64,000 bases of DNA, from the NCBI GenBank assembly GCA_019635485.1, contig JAHBZL010000020.1, positions 1 to 64,000 on the forward strand, read 5' to 3'. Under the pieces are notes generated by a model. That model was not told the DNA's origin. It did not search any database and worked only from the letters and a program-made list of their open reading frames with translations. Made by a program: the position numbers and the translations under genes. Of this stretch, positions 32,240-40,367 are shown piece after piece. Each line of letters begins with the position of its first letter. The first letter of the stretch is position 1. The stretch comes from Piscinibacter sp. (GTDB lineage: Bacteria > Pseudomonadota > Gammaproteobacteria > Burkholderiales > Burkholderiaceae_C).

Positions 32240-32857
32240 ATGAGCGATTCCATTCTTCCCCCGCCCGGCCCCGGCATCGTCGATGACGAACGCCGGCTCT
32301 GGCTGCTGGCGACCGGCGTGGCCGGGACCGTCGCGACGGTCGGTACTGCCGTGCCGTTCGTCGCGAGCCTCGCGCCGAGCGAACGCGCGCGTGCGCTCGG
32401 CGCGCCGGTCGAGGTCGACCTCGGCGACATCGCGCCCGGCGCGATGAAGACGGTCGAGTGGCGCGGCAAGCCGGTCTGGATCGTGCGGCGCACGCCGGCG
32501 ATGATCGCGGCGCTGCAGGGCCACGACGACGCGCTGGCGGATCCGGCCTCCGAGCGGAACCAGCAGCCCGACTACGCGCGCAACGCGACCCGCTCGCGCG
32601 TGCCGGAGCTCTTCGTCGCGGTCGGCATCTGCACGCACCTGGGCTGCTCGCCGACCCGGGTACCCGCCGGCACGTCGAACCCGAGCGTCGGTCCGGACTG
32701 GCCCGGCGGCTTCTTCTGCCCCTGCCACGGTTCCACCTTCGACGGTGCCGGCCGCGTGTACCGCAACAAACCCGCGCCGACCAACCTCGAAGTGCCGCCG
32801 CACCATTTCGTCGGAGCGACCGGGTTGCTGATCGGCGCGGACGAGGACGCGGGCTGA
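32240..32857 (+). CDS. petA: Rieske iron-sulfur subunit of a cytochrome bc1 complex, orphan
   Basis: This 2Fe-2S protein passes electrons from quinol to cytochrome c1. One N-terminal membrane anchor (about 20-44) precedes the Rieske fold. The cluster ligands are intact: Cys131 and His133 in CTHLGCSP, Cys160 and His163 in CPCHGSTFD, with the disulfide cysteines 136 and 162. The length of 205 matches UQCR Fe-S subunits. No twin-arginine pair is obvious (DERRLWLL is a possible variant). Cytochrome b and c1 genes are absent from the window, unlike the usual petABC operon. It may be a second Rieske copy under separate control. Confidence 0.88.
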   Translation: MSDSILPPPGPGIVDDERRLWLLATGVAGTVATVGTAVPFVASLAPSERARALGAPVEVDLGDIAPGAMKTVEWRGKPVWIVRRTPAMIAALQGHDDALADPASERNQQPDYARNATRSRVPELFVAVGICTHLGCSPTRVPAGTSNPSVGPDWPGGFFCPCHGSTFDGAGRVYRNKPAPTNLEVPPHHFVGATGLLIGADEDAG

Positions 32858-32865
32858 GGCAGCAG

Positions 32866-32884
32866 GGCGCGCGCGCCGCGCGCC
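32866..32884. terminator. Hairpin between convergent genes
   Basis: GGCGCGCG (32866-32873) and CGCGCGCC (32877-32884) form an 8-bp stem with a 3-base loop in the 40-bp gap between the convergent Rieske and phosphotransferase genes. There is no clear T-run; it may act in both directions. Confidence 0.35.
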
Positions 32885-32897
32885 TCGGTTCAACGTG

Positions 32898-34418
32898 TCA
32901 GCGCGCCGGCCAGCGGCGGGCCAGTGACTCCGGGTCCCAGGGACGGTCGGTCCGCAGCGTCAGGGCCACGCGCAGTTCGTCCTCGGCGAGCGGCTCGTCG
33001 AAGTCGCGCTGGGCCTCGAGCACCGCGAGGTCCGCCTCCGAGGCGTCGTCGCCGCGGCGCAGCCGGGCCGCCACGCGCTCGCGCAGCACTGGCAGCGGCG
33101 CCTGGCAGTCGAGCAGCGCGAACGGCACGCGCAGGTCGAGCGCCAGCGCGTGGAAGCGGTCACGCTCGCAGCGGCGCAGGAAGGCGGCGTCGACGATCAC
33201 GTTCCAGCCTGCCTGCAGCGCCGTACGTGCGGCCTGCAGCAGCTGGTCGTAGGTGCGCGCGGTCGCGCAGGGGCCGTAGACGCCACCGGGCACCCGGTCC
33301 TCCGAACGTTCCCGCGCGGCCAGACCGAACAGGCGCTTGCGTTCGACGTCCGAGCGCAGCCGCACCGCGCCGACCGTGCCGGCCAGCCGGGCCGCGGCAT
33401 GGCTCTTGCCGCTGCCGGACAGGCCGTGCGTCAGCAGCAGGCGTGGGGTGTCCGGCCGTGTCAGGCGCTGCGCCAGCGCCAGGTAGTCGTCCGCGCCGGG
33501 GGCGGCCGGGGCATGGCGCAGCCGGGCCACCAGCGCGCGCACGAGGGCGCGGTGCACGAGGTAGCCGCGCAGCACGCCCAGGCCGGCGTGGTCGCCGGTC
33601 GCGTCCAGCCAGCCGTTCATGAAGCGCCAGGCCAGGTCCTGCCGGCCGTGCGCGAGCAGGTCCATCATCATGAAGGCGGCATCGTCGATCACGTCGATCC
33701 AGCGCAGGGCGGGGTCGAACTCGAGGCAGTCGAAGGCGGTGACCTCGCCGTCCGGCAGGCACAAGGCGTTGGCCAGGTGCAGGTCGCCATGGCCTTCGCG
33801 GATGCGGCCGGAGCGCAGGCGCTGGCGCCATTGCGGGGCGAGGCGGAAACGCTCGGTGTCGAACCATTCGGCCAGCGCGGCGGGCACCGGCTCTTCGTCG
33901 GCGAGCCGCCCGAGCACGCCGCGGGTCGCGGCCAGCACCGCCTCCGGCGTGCCCCAGGGGCCTTCCGGCGCAGCCACCGGGGCGGCGTCGTGGAAGGCCG
34001 CGATGCGGTCGGCGAGCCGGTCGATCTCGACGTCCTGCAGCGTCCCCGCCGCCAGGCGTTCGGACAGCAGCGAGCCGGGCGGGAAGCGGCGCATGTGCAG
34101 CACGTGATCCAGCACCGGGCCACGGCCGCCGATCTGCGGCGCGCCCGGCGTGCCGCGCACCGGCAGGACGTCGAGGTACAGCGCCGGCGCCAGCCGGCGG
34201 TTCAGGCGCAGTTCCTCCTCGCAGAAGCGCTGGCGCGCCGCGGCGCCGGTGAAGTCGAGAAAACCCATGCGCACGGGCTTCTTCAGCTTGTAGGCGTCGT
34301 CGCCGGCCAGCAGCACCCACGAGATGTGCGTCTCGATCAGCTCGATCGGCCCGCCACGGGCCGCGAGGTGACGGCGCAGCCCGTCCAGCAGGGTCCGGTC
34401 CGGTGCCGCGTCGCTCAT
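32898..34418 (-). CDS. Phosphotransferase-fold/P-loop kinase fusion
   Basis: This 506-residue fusion has an N-terminal aminoglycoside-phosphotransferase-like fold (about 1-320; catalytic-loop motif EGHGDLHLANAL, metal-binding region FDCLEFDPALRW) and a C-terminal P-loop kinase of the AAA_33/Zeta-toxin-like group (Walker A THGLSGSGKSHAA; RSDVERKRLFG; INVIVDAAFLRR-like strand). The fusion is a known bacterial family without a settled substrate; nothing here supports antibiotic resistance. The ATG at 34418 is chosen over an upstream one at 34454 because conserved sequence begins near it. It lies 63 bp after the Pat-like gene on the same strand. Confidence 0.85.
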   Translation of the reverse strand: MSDAAPDRTLLDGLRRHLAARGGPIELIETHISWVLLAGDDAYKLKKPVRMGFLDFTGAAARQRFCEEELRLNRRLAPALYLDVLPVRGTPGAPQIGGRGPVLDHVLHMRRFPPGSLLSERLAAGTLQDVEIDRLADRIAAFHDAAPVAAPEGPWGTPEAVLAATRGVLGRLADEEPVPAALAEWFDTERFRLAPQWRQRLRSGRIREGHGDLHLANALCLPDGEVTAFDCLEFDPALRWIDVIDDAAFMMMDLLAHGRQDLAWRFMNGWLDATGDHAGLGVLRGYLVHRALVRALVARLRHAPAAPGADDYLALAQRLTRPDTPRLLLTHGLSGSGKSHAAARLAGTVGAVRLRSDVERKRLFGLAARERSEDRVPGGVYGPCATARTYDQLLQAARTALQAGWNVIVDAAFLRRCERDRFHALALDLRVPFALLDCQAPLPVLRERVAARLRRGDDASEADLAVLEAQRDFDEPLAEDELRVALTLRTDRPWDPESLARRWPAR

Positions 34419-34481
34419 GCAGGACACTTTAGGCGGGGGGTGGCGGCGGGACAATGAGCGCGCGCAAACGCCTCCCCGCGC

Positions 34482-37145
34482 TCATGGCAGCTCGCGGTGC
34501 AGGCCGATCAGGCCGCCGCGTGCCGGCTCGAAGGTGAAGCCGGCGCGGCGCGCGAGCGCGGCCATGCCCGGGTTCTCGGGCAGGCATTCGCCGTGCACCT
34601 CCTGCACGCCGCGCTCGCGGAGGTAGCGCATCAGCTTGTCCATCAGCGTGCGGCCGAGTCCGCGCCGCTGCCACCCGGTGCGCACCTGGACCGCGAACTC
34701 GGCACGCCGGTTGTCCGGGTCGCAGACGGCCCGCGCCTCGCCGAGCAGGCCGTCGTCGCCGGCGTCCGGCAGCACGGCGACGAAGGTCATCTCGCGGTCG
34801 TAGTCGATCTGGCTGTAGCGCGCGAGCTCGGAGTGCGGCACCTCGCGGCGCGCGAAGAAGAAGCGCAGCCGCATGTCGCTCGGCGTCGCATGGGCGTAGA
34901 AGGACTGCAGGCGCGCCTCGTCGTCCGGCCGGATCGGGCGCAGCAGCACCGCGTGCCCGTCGACCTCGATCGACTCCTCGTGCTGCCCCGGGTACGGCAG
35001 GATCGCGAGCCGTTCGCCGGGCTGCGCGATCGTCGCGCGCACACGCACACGCGCGTCCAGCGCGACCACACCGCGCTCGTCGGCCAGCAGCGGGTTTATG
35101 TCGAGTTCGACCAGTTCGGGCAGCTCGCACACCAGCTGCGAGACCTTCAGCAGGCTGCCGGCCAGCGCCTCGCGGTCGACCGCGGCGCGGTCGCGGTAGC
35201 CGGCCAGCAGCGCGGCGACGCGCGTGCGGCCGATCAGGTCGTTGGCGAGCACGCTGTTCAGCGGCGGCAGCGCCATCGCGCGGTCCTTCAGCACCTCGAC
35301 CGCAGTGCCGCCCTGGCCGAACAGGATCACCGGGCCGAACACCGGATCGCTTGCGACGCCGACGATCAGCTCGTGCGCGTGCGGACGCCGCACCATCGCC
35401 TGCACCGTGAAGCCGGTGAGCCGGGCGTCCGGCCGCAGCGACTGCACGCGGGCGGCCATCGCCGCAGCCGCGACGCGCACGGCGTCGGCATCGGGCAGGT
35501 CGAGCGCGACGCCGCCGACGTCGGACTTGTGCGAGATCTGCGGTGACACGACCTTCAGCGCGACCGGGAAGCCGATGTCCGCCGCGGCCTGCGCGGCCGC
35601 TTCCCCGTCCGCCACGCGGCGTGTCTCGACCACCGGGATGCCGTAGGCCGCGAGCAGCGCCTTGGCCTCGAACTCGTCGAGCATCTCGCGGCCGTCGTCG
35701 AGCGCGCGGCGCACCACCGCGCGGGCGGCTTCCGGGTCGTGCGCGAAGTCCGGAGCCGCGCGCGGCGTCTGCAGCAATGCCTCGCGGTTGCGCCGGTACT
35801 GCACCATGTGCGTGAAGGCCGCGACGGCGCGCTCCGGCGTCGCGTAGGTCGGCACGCCGGCGCGCGCGCAGGCATCGGCCGCGGCGCGCACCACGTCGGC
35901 ACCCATCCAGCAGGCCAGCACCGGCTTGCCGGGTGCGGCCAGCAGCGGCACCACGGCGCGGGCGATGTCCTGGCTCGGCACGACGGCGGTGGGCGCGTGC
36001 ATGAACAGCACCGCGTCCACCTCCCGCGCGGCCAGCAGCACCTGCAGCGCGGCGGTGTAGCGCTCGGTGGGCGCATCGCCGATCAGGTCGACCGGGTTGC
36101 CGTGCGACCACGTGGCCGGCAGCACCGCGTCCAGCGCGGCGAGCGTGGCCGGTTCCAGCGCCGCCAGCCGCCCGCCGGACAGCGCCAGCGCATCGGCCGC
36201 CAGCACGCCGGCGCCGCCGCCGTTGGTGACGATCGCCAGCCGGTCGCCGTACAGCGGCCGGGCGCGCGCCAGCGTCTCCGCGGCGTCGAACAGGTGGTCC
36301 AGCGTCTCGACGCGCAGCATGCCGGCGCGTCGGATCGCGGCATCGAACACCGCGTCGGAGCCGGCCAGCGCGCCGGTGTGGGAGGCCGCGGCCCTGGCGC
36401 CTTCCGGTGCCCGGCCGGACTTCACGACGATGACCGGCTTGTTGCGCGCGGCCGCCCGTGCCGCCGACATGAACTTGCGCGCCGCCTTGACGGACTCGAG
36501 ATAGAGCAGCACCGCGCTCGTGCCGCCGTCCGAGGCGAGGTAGTCGAGCAGGTCGCCGACGTCGACGTCGGCGCTGTCGCCCAGCGAGACGAAGTGCGAG
36601 AAGCCGATCGCGTTCGAGTTGGCCCAGTCCAGCAGCGCGGTGGCCAGTGCGCCGGACTGCGAGACGAAGGCGAGCCGCCCCGGCGTGGCCGAGGTGTGCG
36701 CGAAGCTGGCGTTCAGGCGCGCGCCCGGCACCAGTTCGCCAAGGCAGTTCGGCCCGAGCACGCGCAGCAGCCAGGGCCGCGCCGCATCGAGCATCGCCTG
36801 TTCCAGGCTGCGCCCGTCGCCGGCCGGCGCCTTCAACCCGGCGCCGAGCACGATCGCGGCGCGGCAGCCCTTGCGTCCGAGCTGCTCGATCAGGCCCGGG
36901 ATGGTCGACGCCGGCGTGCACAGCACGGCGAGGTCCGGCGCCTCGGGCAGGGCGTCGACGTCGCGCCAGGCCGGCTCGCCGCCGACCCGATCGTGCCGCA
37001 GGTTGACCGGCCAGACCGGACCCGCGAACCCGGCGTCGCGCAGGTTGTGCATCACCAGCGCGCCGAGGCTGTGCGGGCGGTCGGAGGCGCCGACCACGGC
37101 GACGGAGCGCGGCCGGAACAGCCGCTCGAGGTTGCGGACGCTCAT
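34482..37145 (-). CDS. Acyl-CoA synthetase (NDP-forming)/GNAT acetyltransferase, Pat-like
   Basis: This 887-residue protein resembles the protein lysine acetyltransferases Pat/YfiQ. From the N-terminus: a CoA-binding domain (SVAVVGASDRPHSLG), the succinyl-CoA-ligase-like domains (GPNCLGELVPG, SQSGALATALLDWA), an ATP-grasp domain (about 490-700) and a C-terminal GNAT domain (about 720-880; acetyl-CoA loop VRTGWQRRGLGRTLM). Pat acetylates and silences acetyl-CoA synthetase in studied species. The segment ASHTGALAGSD keeps the His that is phosphorylated in active ADP-forming synthetases, so the ligase half may be active. It shares the strand with phaC, separated by a repeat. Confidence 0.87.
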   Translation of the reverse strand: MSVRNLERLFRPRSVAVVGASDRPHSLGALVMHNLRDAGFAGPVWPVNLRHDRVGGEPAWRDVDALPEAPDLAVLCTPASTIPGLIEQLGRKGCRAAIVLGAGLKAPAGDGRSLEQAMLDAARPWLLRVLGPNCLGELVPGARLNASFAHTSATPGRLAFVSQSGALATALLDWANSNAIGFSHFVSLGDSADVDVGDLLDYLASDGGTSAVLLYLESVKAARKFMSAARAAARNKPVIVVKSGRAPEGARAAASHTGALAGSDAVFDAAIRRAGMLRVETLDHLFDAAETLARARPLYGDRLAIVTNGGGAGVLAADALALSGGRLAALEPATLAALDAVLPATWSHGNPVDLIGDAPTERYTAALQVLLAAREVDAVLFMHAPTAVVPSQDIARAVVPLLAAPGKPVLACWMGADVVRAAADACARAGVPTYATPERAVAAFTHMVQYRRNREALLQTPRAAPDFAHDPEAARAVVRRALDDGREMLDEFEAKALLAAYGIPVVETRRVADGEAAAQAAADIGFPVALKVVSPQISHKSDVGGVALDLPDADAVRVAAAAMAARVQSLRPDARLTGFTVQAMVRRPHAHELIVGVASDPVFGPVILFGQGGTAVEVLKDRAMALPPLNSVLANDLIGRTRVAALLAGYRDRAAVDREALAGSLLKVSQLVCELPELVELDINPLLADERGVVALDARVRVRATIAQPGERLAILPYPGQHEESIEVDGHAVLLRPIRPDDEARLQSFYAHATPSDMRLRFFFARREVPHSELARYSQIDYDREMTFVAVLPDAGDDGLLGEARAVCDPDNRRAEFAVQVRTGWQRRGLGRTLMDKLMRYLRERGVQEVHGECLPENPGMAALARRAGFTFEPARGGLIGLHRELP

Positions 37146-37155
37146 GACTGCCCCT

Positions 37156-37230
37156 CGTCGAACGGGTACGTTCGACGATCCCCCAGGGGGATGCGGGCCG
37201 GCTTGGGAGCGGCCCGGCGCTCGGCCCGCC
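37156..37230 (-). repeat. Hairpin plus dispersed palindromic repeat, copy 2
   Basis: CGTCGAACG (37156-37164) and CGTTCGACG (37169-37177) form a 9-bp stem with loop GGTA. Directly after it lies the second copy of the repeat described at 1877-1929 (37180-37230): CCCCCAGGGGG, ATGCGGGCCGGCTTGGGAGC, GGCCCGG. It fills most of the 109-bp phaC-Pat gap and may end or process the phaC transcript. Confidence 0.55.
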
Positions 37231-37254
37231 GAAGACGGGTGAATTCAGGTGGCG

Positions 37255-39000
37255 TCATGACTGCAGCACGTAGCGTCCCGGCGCGTCGTCCAGCGGCGTC
37301 AGCACCCCGCCGCCCAGCGCCGGCGGGGTCACCGGCCGGCCGGAGCGCTGCGCGAGCCAGCGCTGCCAGGGCACCCACCAGGAGCCCGGGTGCACCGCGG
37401 CGGCGTCGAACCATTGCTGCGGATCCACGTACGGCGCATCCGCCGCGCGGTGCGCATGCCGGTAGTGCGCGCCAGCGAATGCGCCGGGGCCGGTGGGCGG
37501 GTTCACGATCCCGACGTTGTGGCCACCCCCGGTGAGCACGAAGTCCATGTCGGTGTCGGTGAGCAGGTGGATCTTGTAGACCGAGCGCCAGGGCGACACG
37601 TGGTCGCGCTCGGTGGCGACGCAGAACACCGGCAGGCGGATGTCCTGCACGGCGACCGGCCGGCCGCGCACGCGGTAGCGGCCCTCGGCGAGGTCGTTGT
37701 GCAGGTACAGGCCGCGCAGGTATTCGCCGTGCATGCGCGCCGGCATGCGCGTCGCATCGGCGTTCCAGGCGCGCAGGTCGGTCAGTGGCGTCTGCGCGCC
37801 CATCAGGTACTCGTGCACGAGCTTGGACCAGACCAGGTCCTTCGAGTTGATCAGCGCGAAGGCGCCGGCCATCTGGCGCCCGTCGAGGCAACCACGCTCG
37901 GCCATGATGTCCTCCAGGAAGGCGATCTGGCTCTCGTCGATGAACAGGCCCAGTTCGCCCGGCTCCTGGAAGTCGATCTGCGCGGCCAGCAGCGAGAGCG
38001 ACTTCAGCGCGCTGCCGTCGTCACGGGCCAGGGCCGCCGCCGCGATGGCCAGCAACGTGCCGCCGAGGCAGTAGCCGACCGCGTGGATGCCGCGCCGGGG
38101 CAGGGCACGCTGCACGGCGTCGAGCGCGGCCAGCACGCCCAGTTCCACGTAGTCCTCCATCGCCAGCTCGCGCTCCTCCGGGCCCGGATTGCGCCACGAG
38201 ATCATGAACACGGTGTGACCCTGCTCGACGAGGTGGCGCACCATCGAGTTGTGCGGCGAGAGGTCGAGGATGTAGTACTTCATGATCCACGACGGCACGA
38301 TCAGCACCGGCTCGGGATGAACCTTCGGCGTGGCCGGCGCGTACTGGATCAGCTCGATCAGCCGGTTGCGGAACACCACCTTGCCCGGGGTCAGCGCGAC
38401 CGTGCGACCGGGCACGAACTTCTCGGCGTCCTTCGGCTTGCCGTCGGACAGCACCGCCATCGCGTCGCGCCACCAGTTGGCCGCGCCTTCGACGAGGTTG
38501 GCGCCGCCGCGGCGCAGCGTCTCCTCGAGCACCTCGGGGTTGAGCGCGACCGAGTTGGACGGCGACAGCGTGTCCAGCACCTGGCGTGCGACGAAGGCCG
38601 CCACCTCCTCGTGGTGGGCCGAGACGCCGCGCACGCCGCGCGTGGCCTCCTGCCACCACTGCTCCCAGAGCAGAAAGCCCTGCGCCATCGCCTGATGCGG
38701 CGCGTGCCGCCAGGCCGGCCGCGTGAAGCGGTGGTCCTGCGGCGCCGGCTCGATGCAGGGGTCGTCCTCGCCGAGCGCCGCGCTGTTCAGCCAGAGCCAC
38801 CAGCGCATCGTCTTGCGCAACGCGCTCTCGCCCAGTTCGAGCTGCTTGCCCGGCGAGACGGCGAGGTGCGACCACCAGTCGAACAGCGCACTGCCGACCG
38901 CAATCGGCGAGATCCCGTGGGTCAGGCGCCCGACTGCGGCCTTGAGCGGGAGGTCCAGCGGTTGCGGGGTCGCGGCAGCGGGCAGTGTGGGTTCGGGCAT
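37255..39000 (-). CDS. phaC: Poly(3-hydroxyalkanoate) synthase, class I
   Basis: This enzyme polymerises hydroxyacyl-CoA (mainly 3-hydroxybutyryl-CoA) into storage granules. The alpha/beta-hydrolase catalytic triad is visible: Cys311 in the lipase-like box GYCLGG, Asp466 in ERDHVSPW and His494 in GGGHNVGIVN. The N-terminal PhaC_N domain spans about 80-250 (LSPSNSVALNPEVL). The 581-residue length suits class I. No phaA, phaB, phasin or phaR gene is adjacent, which is unusual for the main PHA synthase and suggests a second copy. It is transcribed divergently from apbE. Confidence 0.95.
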   Translation of the reverse strand: MPEPTLPAAATPQPLDLPLKAAVGRLTHGISPIAVGSALFDWWSHLAVSPGKQLELGESALRKTMRWWLWLNSAALGEDDPCIEPAPQDHRFTRPAWRHAPHQAMAQGFLLWEQWWQEATRGVRGVSAHHEEVAAFVARQVLDTLSPSNSVALNPEVLEETLRRGGANLVEGAANWWRDAMAVLSDGKPKDAEKFVPGRTVALTPGKVVFRNRLIELIQYAPATPKVHPEPVLIVPSWIMKYYILDLSPHNSMVRHLVEQGHTVFMISWRNPGPEERELAMEDYVELGVLAALDAVQRALPRRGIHAVGYCLGGTLLAIAAAALARDDGSALKSLSLLAAQIDFQEPGELGLFIDESQIAFLEDIMAERGCLDGRQMAGAFALINSKDLVWSKLVHEYLMGAQTPLTDLRAWNADATRMPARMHGEYLRGLYLHNDLAEGRYRVRGRPVAVQDIRLPVFCVATERDHVSPWRSVYKIHLLTDTDMDFVLTGGGHNVGIVNPPTGPGAFAGAHYRHAHRAADAPYVDPQQWFDAAAVHPGSWWVPWQRWLAQRSGRPVTPPALGGGVLTPLDDAPGRYVLQS

Positions 39001-39321
39001 GAGAGGGGAGTTCGGCAGGGCAACGGCAATGCTCGCCCGGACCTGCCGCGCGCCGCTTGCGCGTTGTCAAGACGCCACGTCTGTAGCGTTTGAACACATC
39101 TGAAGCAGTTGCGGCGCGCCTGCCGCGACTCGACACGGTTTCTTCTGCGACGGGGTGTAAGTAGTTCTTCGCCCGCCAACTTTTGACGCATTTTCAGGAC
39201 ATCAAGGCTTGAAGATGCGCCGCCAGTGAGCTTGGAACCTGTCGCGACGCGAGTCCGACCGGTCCGAAGCCCCGAGAGTTCCGAGCCGTCCGAATTTCCC
39301 GTCAAGAGGGAGCGAGGGTCC
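39001..39321. other. Divergent intergenic region between phaC and apbE
   Basis: This 321-bp gap must hold the phaC promoter (minus strand) and the promoter of the large apbE-led operon (plus strand). I see no confident sigma-70 pair. TTGACG at 39183-39188 is a possible -35 but no good -10 follows. A short inverted repeat AGACG-CCA-CGTCT lies at 39070-39082. Local AT content is raised around 39085-39215 (for example AACTTTTGACGCATTTTC), consistent with a control region. No gene or RNA is apparent. Confidence 0.4.
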
Positions 39322-40341
39322 ATGTTCTTCGGTCTGTCCAGCGCGCTCAAGCGCAGCGTCCACCGCCCGGCGGTGGTGATCGAGCCCGTCCGCGAGGCGG
39401 GCGGCTGGATGGCGCGCGACGAAGCCATCATGGGCACGGCGATCCGGGTCGAATTGTGGTGCGACGACCGCGAGGCCGGCGAAGCCGCGATCGAGGCGGT
39501 GATGCAGGAGATGCACCGCATCGACTGGGCGATGAGCCCGCACAAGCCGCAGTCCGAACTGTCGCGCATCAACCGCGAGGCGGGCAGCGCGCCGGTGCGG
39601 CTGAGCGAAGAAATGTTCGGCCTGCTGCAGCAGGCGATCGCCTTCTCGCGCCTGTCCGACGGTGCGTTCGACATCAGCTACGCGAGTGTCGGCCAGTACT
39701 ACGACTACCGGGCCGGTGTCGGCCCGGACGATCGGCAGCGCGAGCAGGGTCGGGCGCTGATCGGGTGGCAGCACCTGCAACTGGACCCGCGCACGCGCAG
39801 CCTGCGCTTCGGGCGCCCCGGCATGCGCATCGACCTGGGCGGCTTCGCGAAGGGCCATGCGGTGGACAACGGCGTCGCGATCCTGCGCCGGCACGGCATC
39901 CGCCACGCGATGGTCAGCGCCGGCGGCGACAGCCATGTGCTGGGCGACCGCCGAGGCCGGCCCTGGACGGTGGCGATCCGCGACCCGCGCGACGCCAACG
40001 GCATCGTCGCCGTGCTGCCGCTGGAGGACGTCGCGATCTCCACCTCCGGCGACTACGAGCGCTACTTCGAGCGTGATGGCGTGCGCCATCACCACCTCAT
40101 CGATCCGCGCAGCGGCCGCAGTCCCGACCGCGTGCGCAGCGTGACCATCCTGGCGGCCGACGGCCTGACCAGCGAGGGTCTGTCCAAGAGCGTTTTCGTG
40201 CTGGGTGTCGAGGACGGACTGCGACTGGTCGAGTCGCAGCCCGGCGTCGACGCGGTCGTGATCGACGCGGCCGGCACCCTGCACTACTCGTCCGGCCTGC
40301 TGGGGGCGCACGCGCGCCCCAGCGCGGATGCCCGGCAGTGA
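39322..40341 (+). CDS. apbE: FAD:protein FMN transferase (ApbE)
   Basis: ApbE covalently attaches FMN to Thr/Ser of target redox proteins (motif Dxx[ST]GA[ST]). The 339 residues show the family features: EAIMGTAIRVELW, DFSAPHK-like MSPHKPQSELSRINREAG, GAFDISYAS, MRIDLGGFAKGHAVD, VSAGGDSHVLG, ISTSGDYERYF and HHHLIDPRSG. I chose the ATG at 39322 because GGGAGCGAGGG precedes it. It has no signal peptide or lipobox, whereas most ApbE proteins are exported, so it may act in the cytoplasm or be exported by another route. It heads the 17-kb operon, 26 bp before the haem lipoprotein. Confidence 0.93.
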   Translation: MFFGLSSALKRSVHRPAVVIEPVREAGGWMARDEAIMGTAIRVELWCDDREAGEAAIEAVMQEMHRIDWAMSPHKPQSELSRINREAGSAPVRLSEEMFGLLQQAIAFSRLSDGAFDISYASVGQYYDYRAGVGPDDRQREQGRALIGWQHLQLDPRTRSLRFGRPGMRIDLGGFAKGHAVDNGVAILRRHGIRHAMVSAGGDSHVLGDRRGRPWTVAIRDPRDANGIVAVLPLEDVAISTSGDYERYFERDGVRHHHLIDPRSGRSPDRVRSVTILAADGLTSEGLSKSVFVLGVEDGLRLVESQPGVDAVVIDAAGTLHYSSGLLGAHARPSADARQ

Positions 40342-40367
40342 ACGGTACGGAATCAGAGGAGGCTCAC

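Noticed and set aside
32898-34418. Aminoglycoside resistance gene
   Set aside because: Only the general phosphotransferase fold is shared; fusion to a P-loop kinase is a separate family of unknown substrate.
39226-39321. Longer ApbE starting at GTG 39226
   Set aside because: The extra 32 residues show no signal peptide or conserved motif and no ribosome site precedes the GTG, whereas GGGAGCGAGGG precedes the ATG at 39322.
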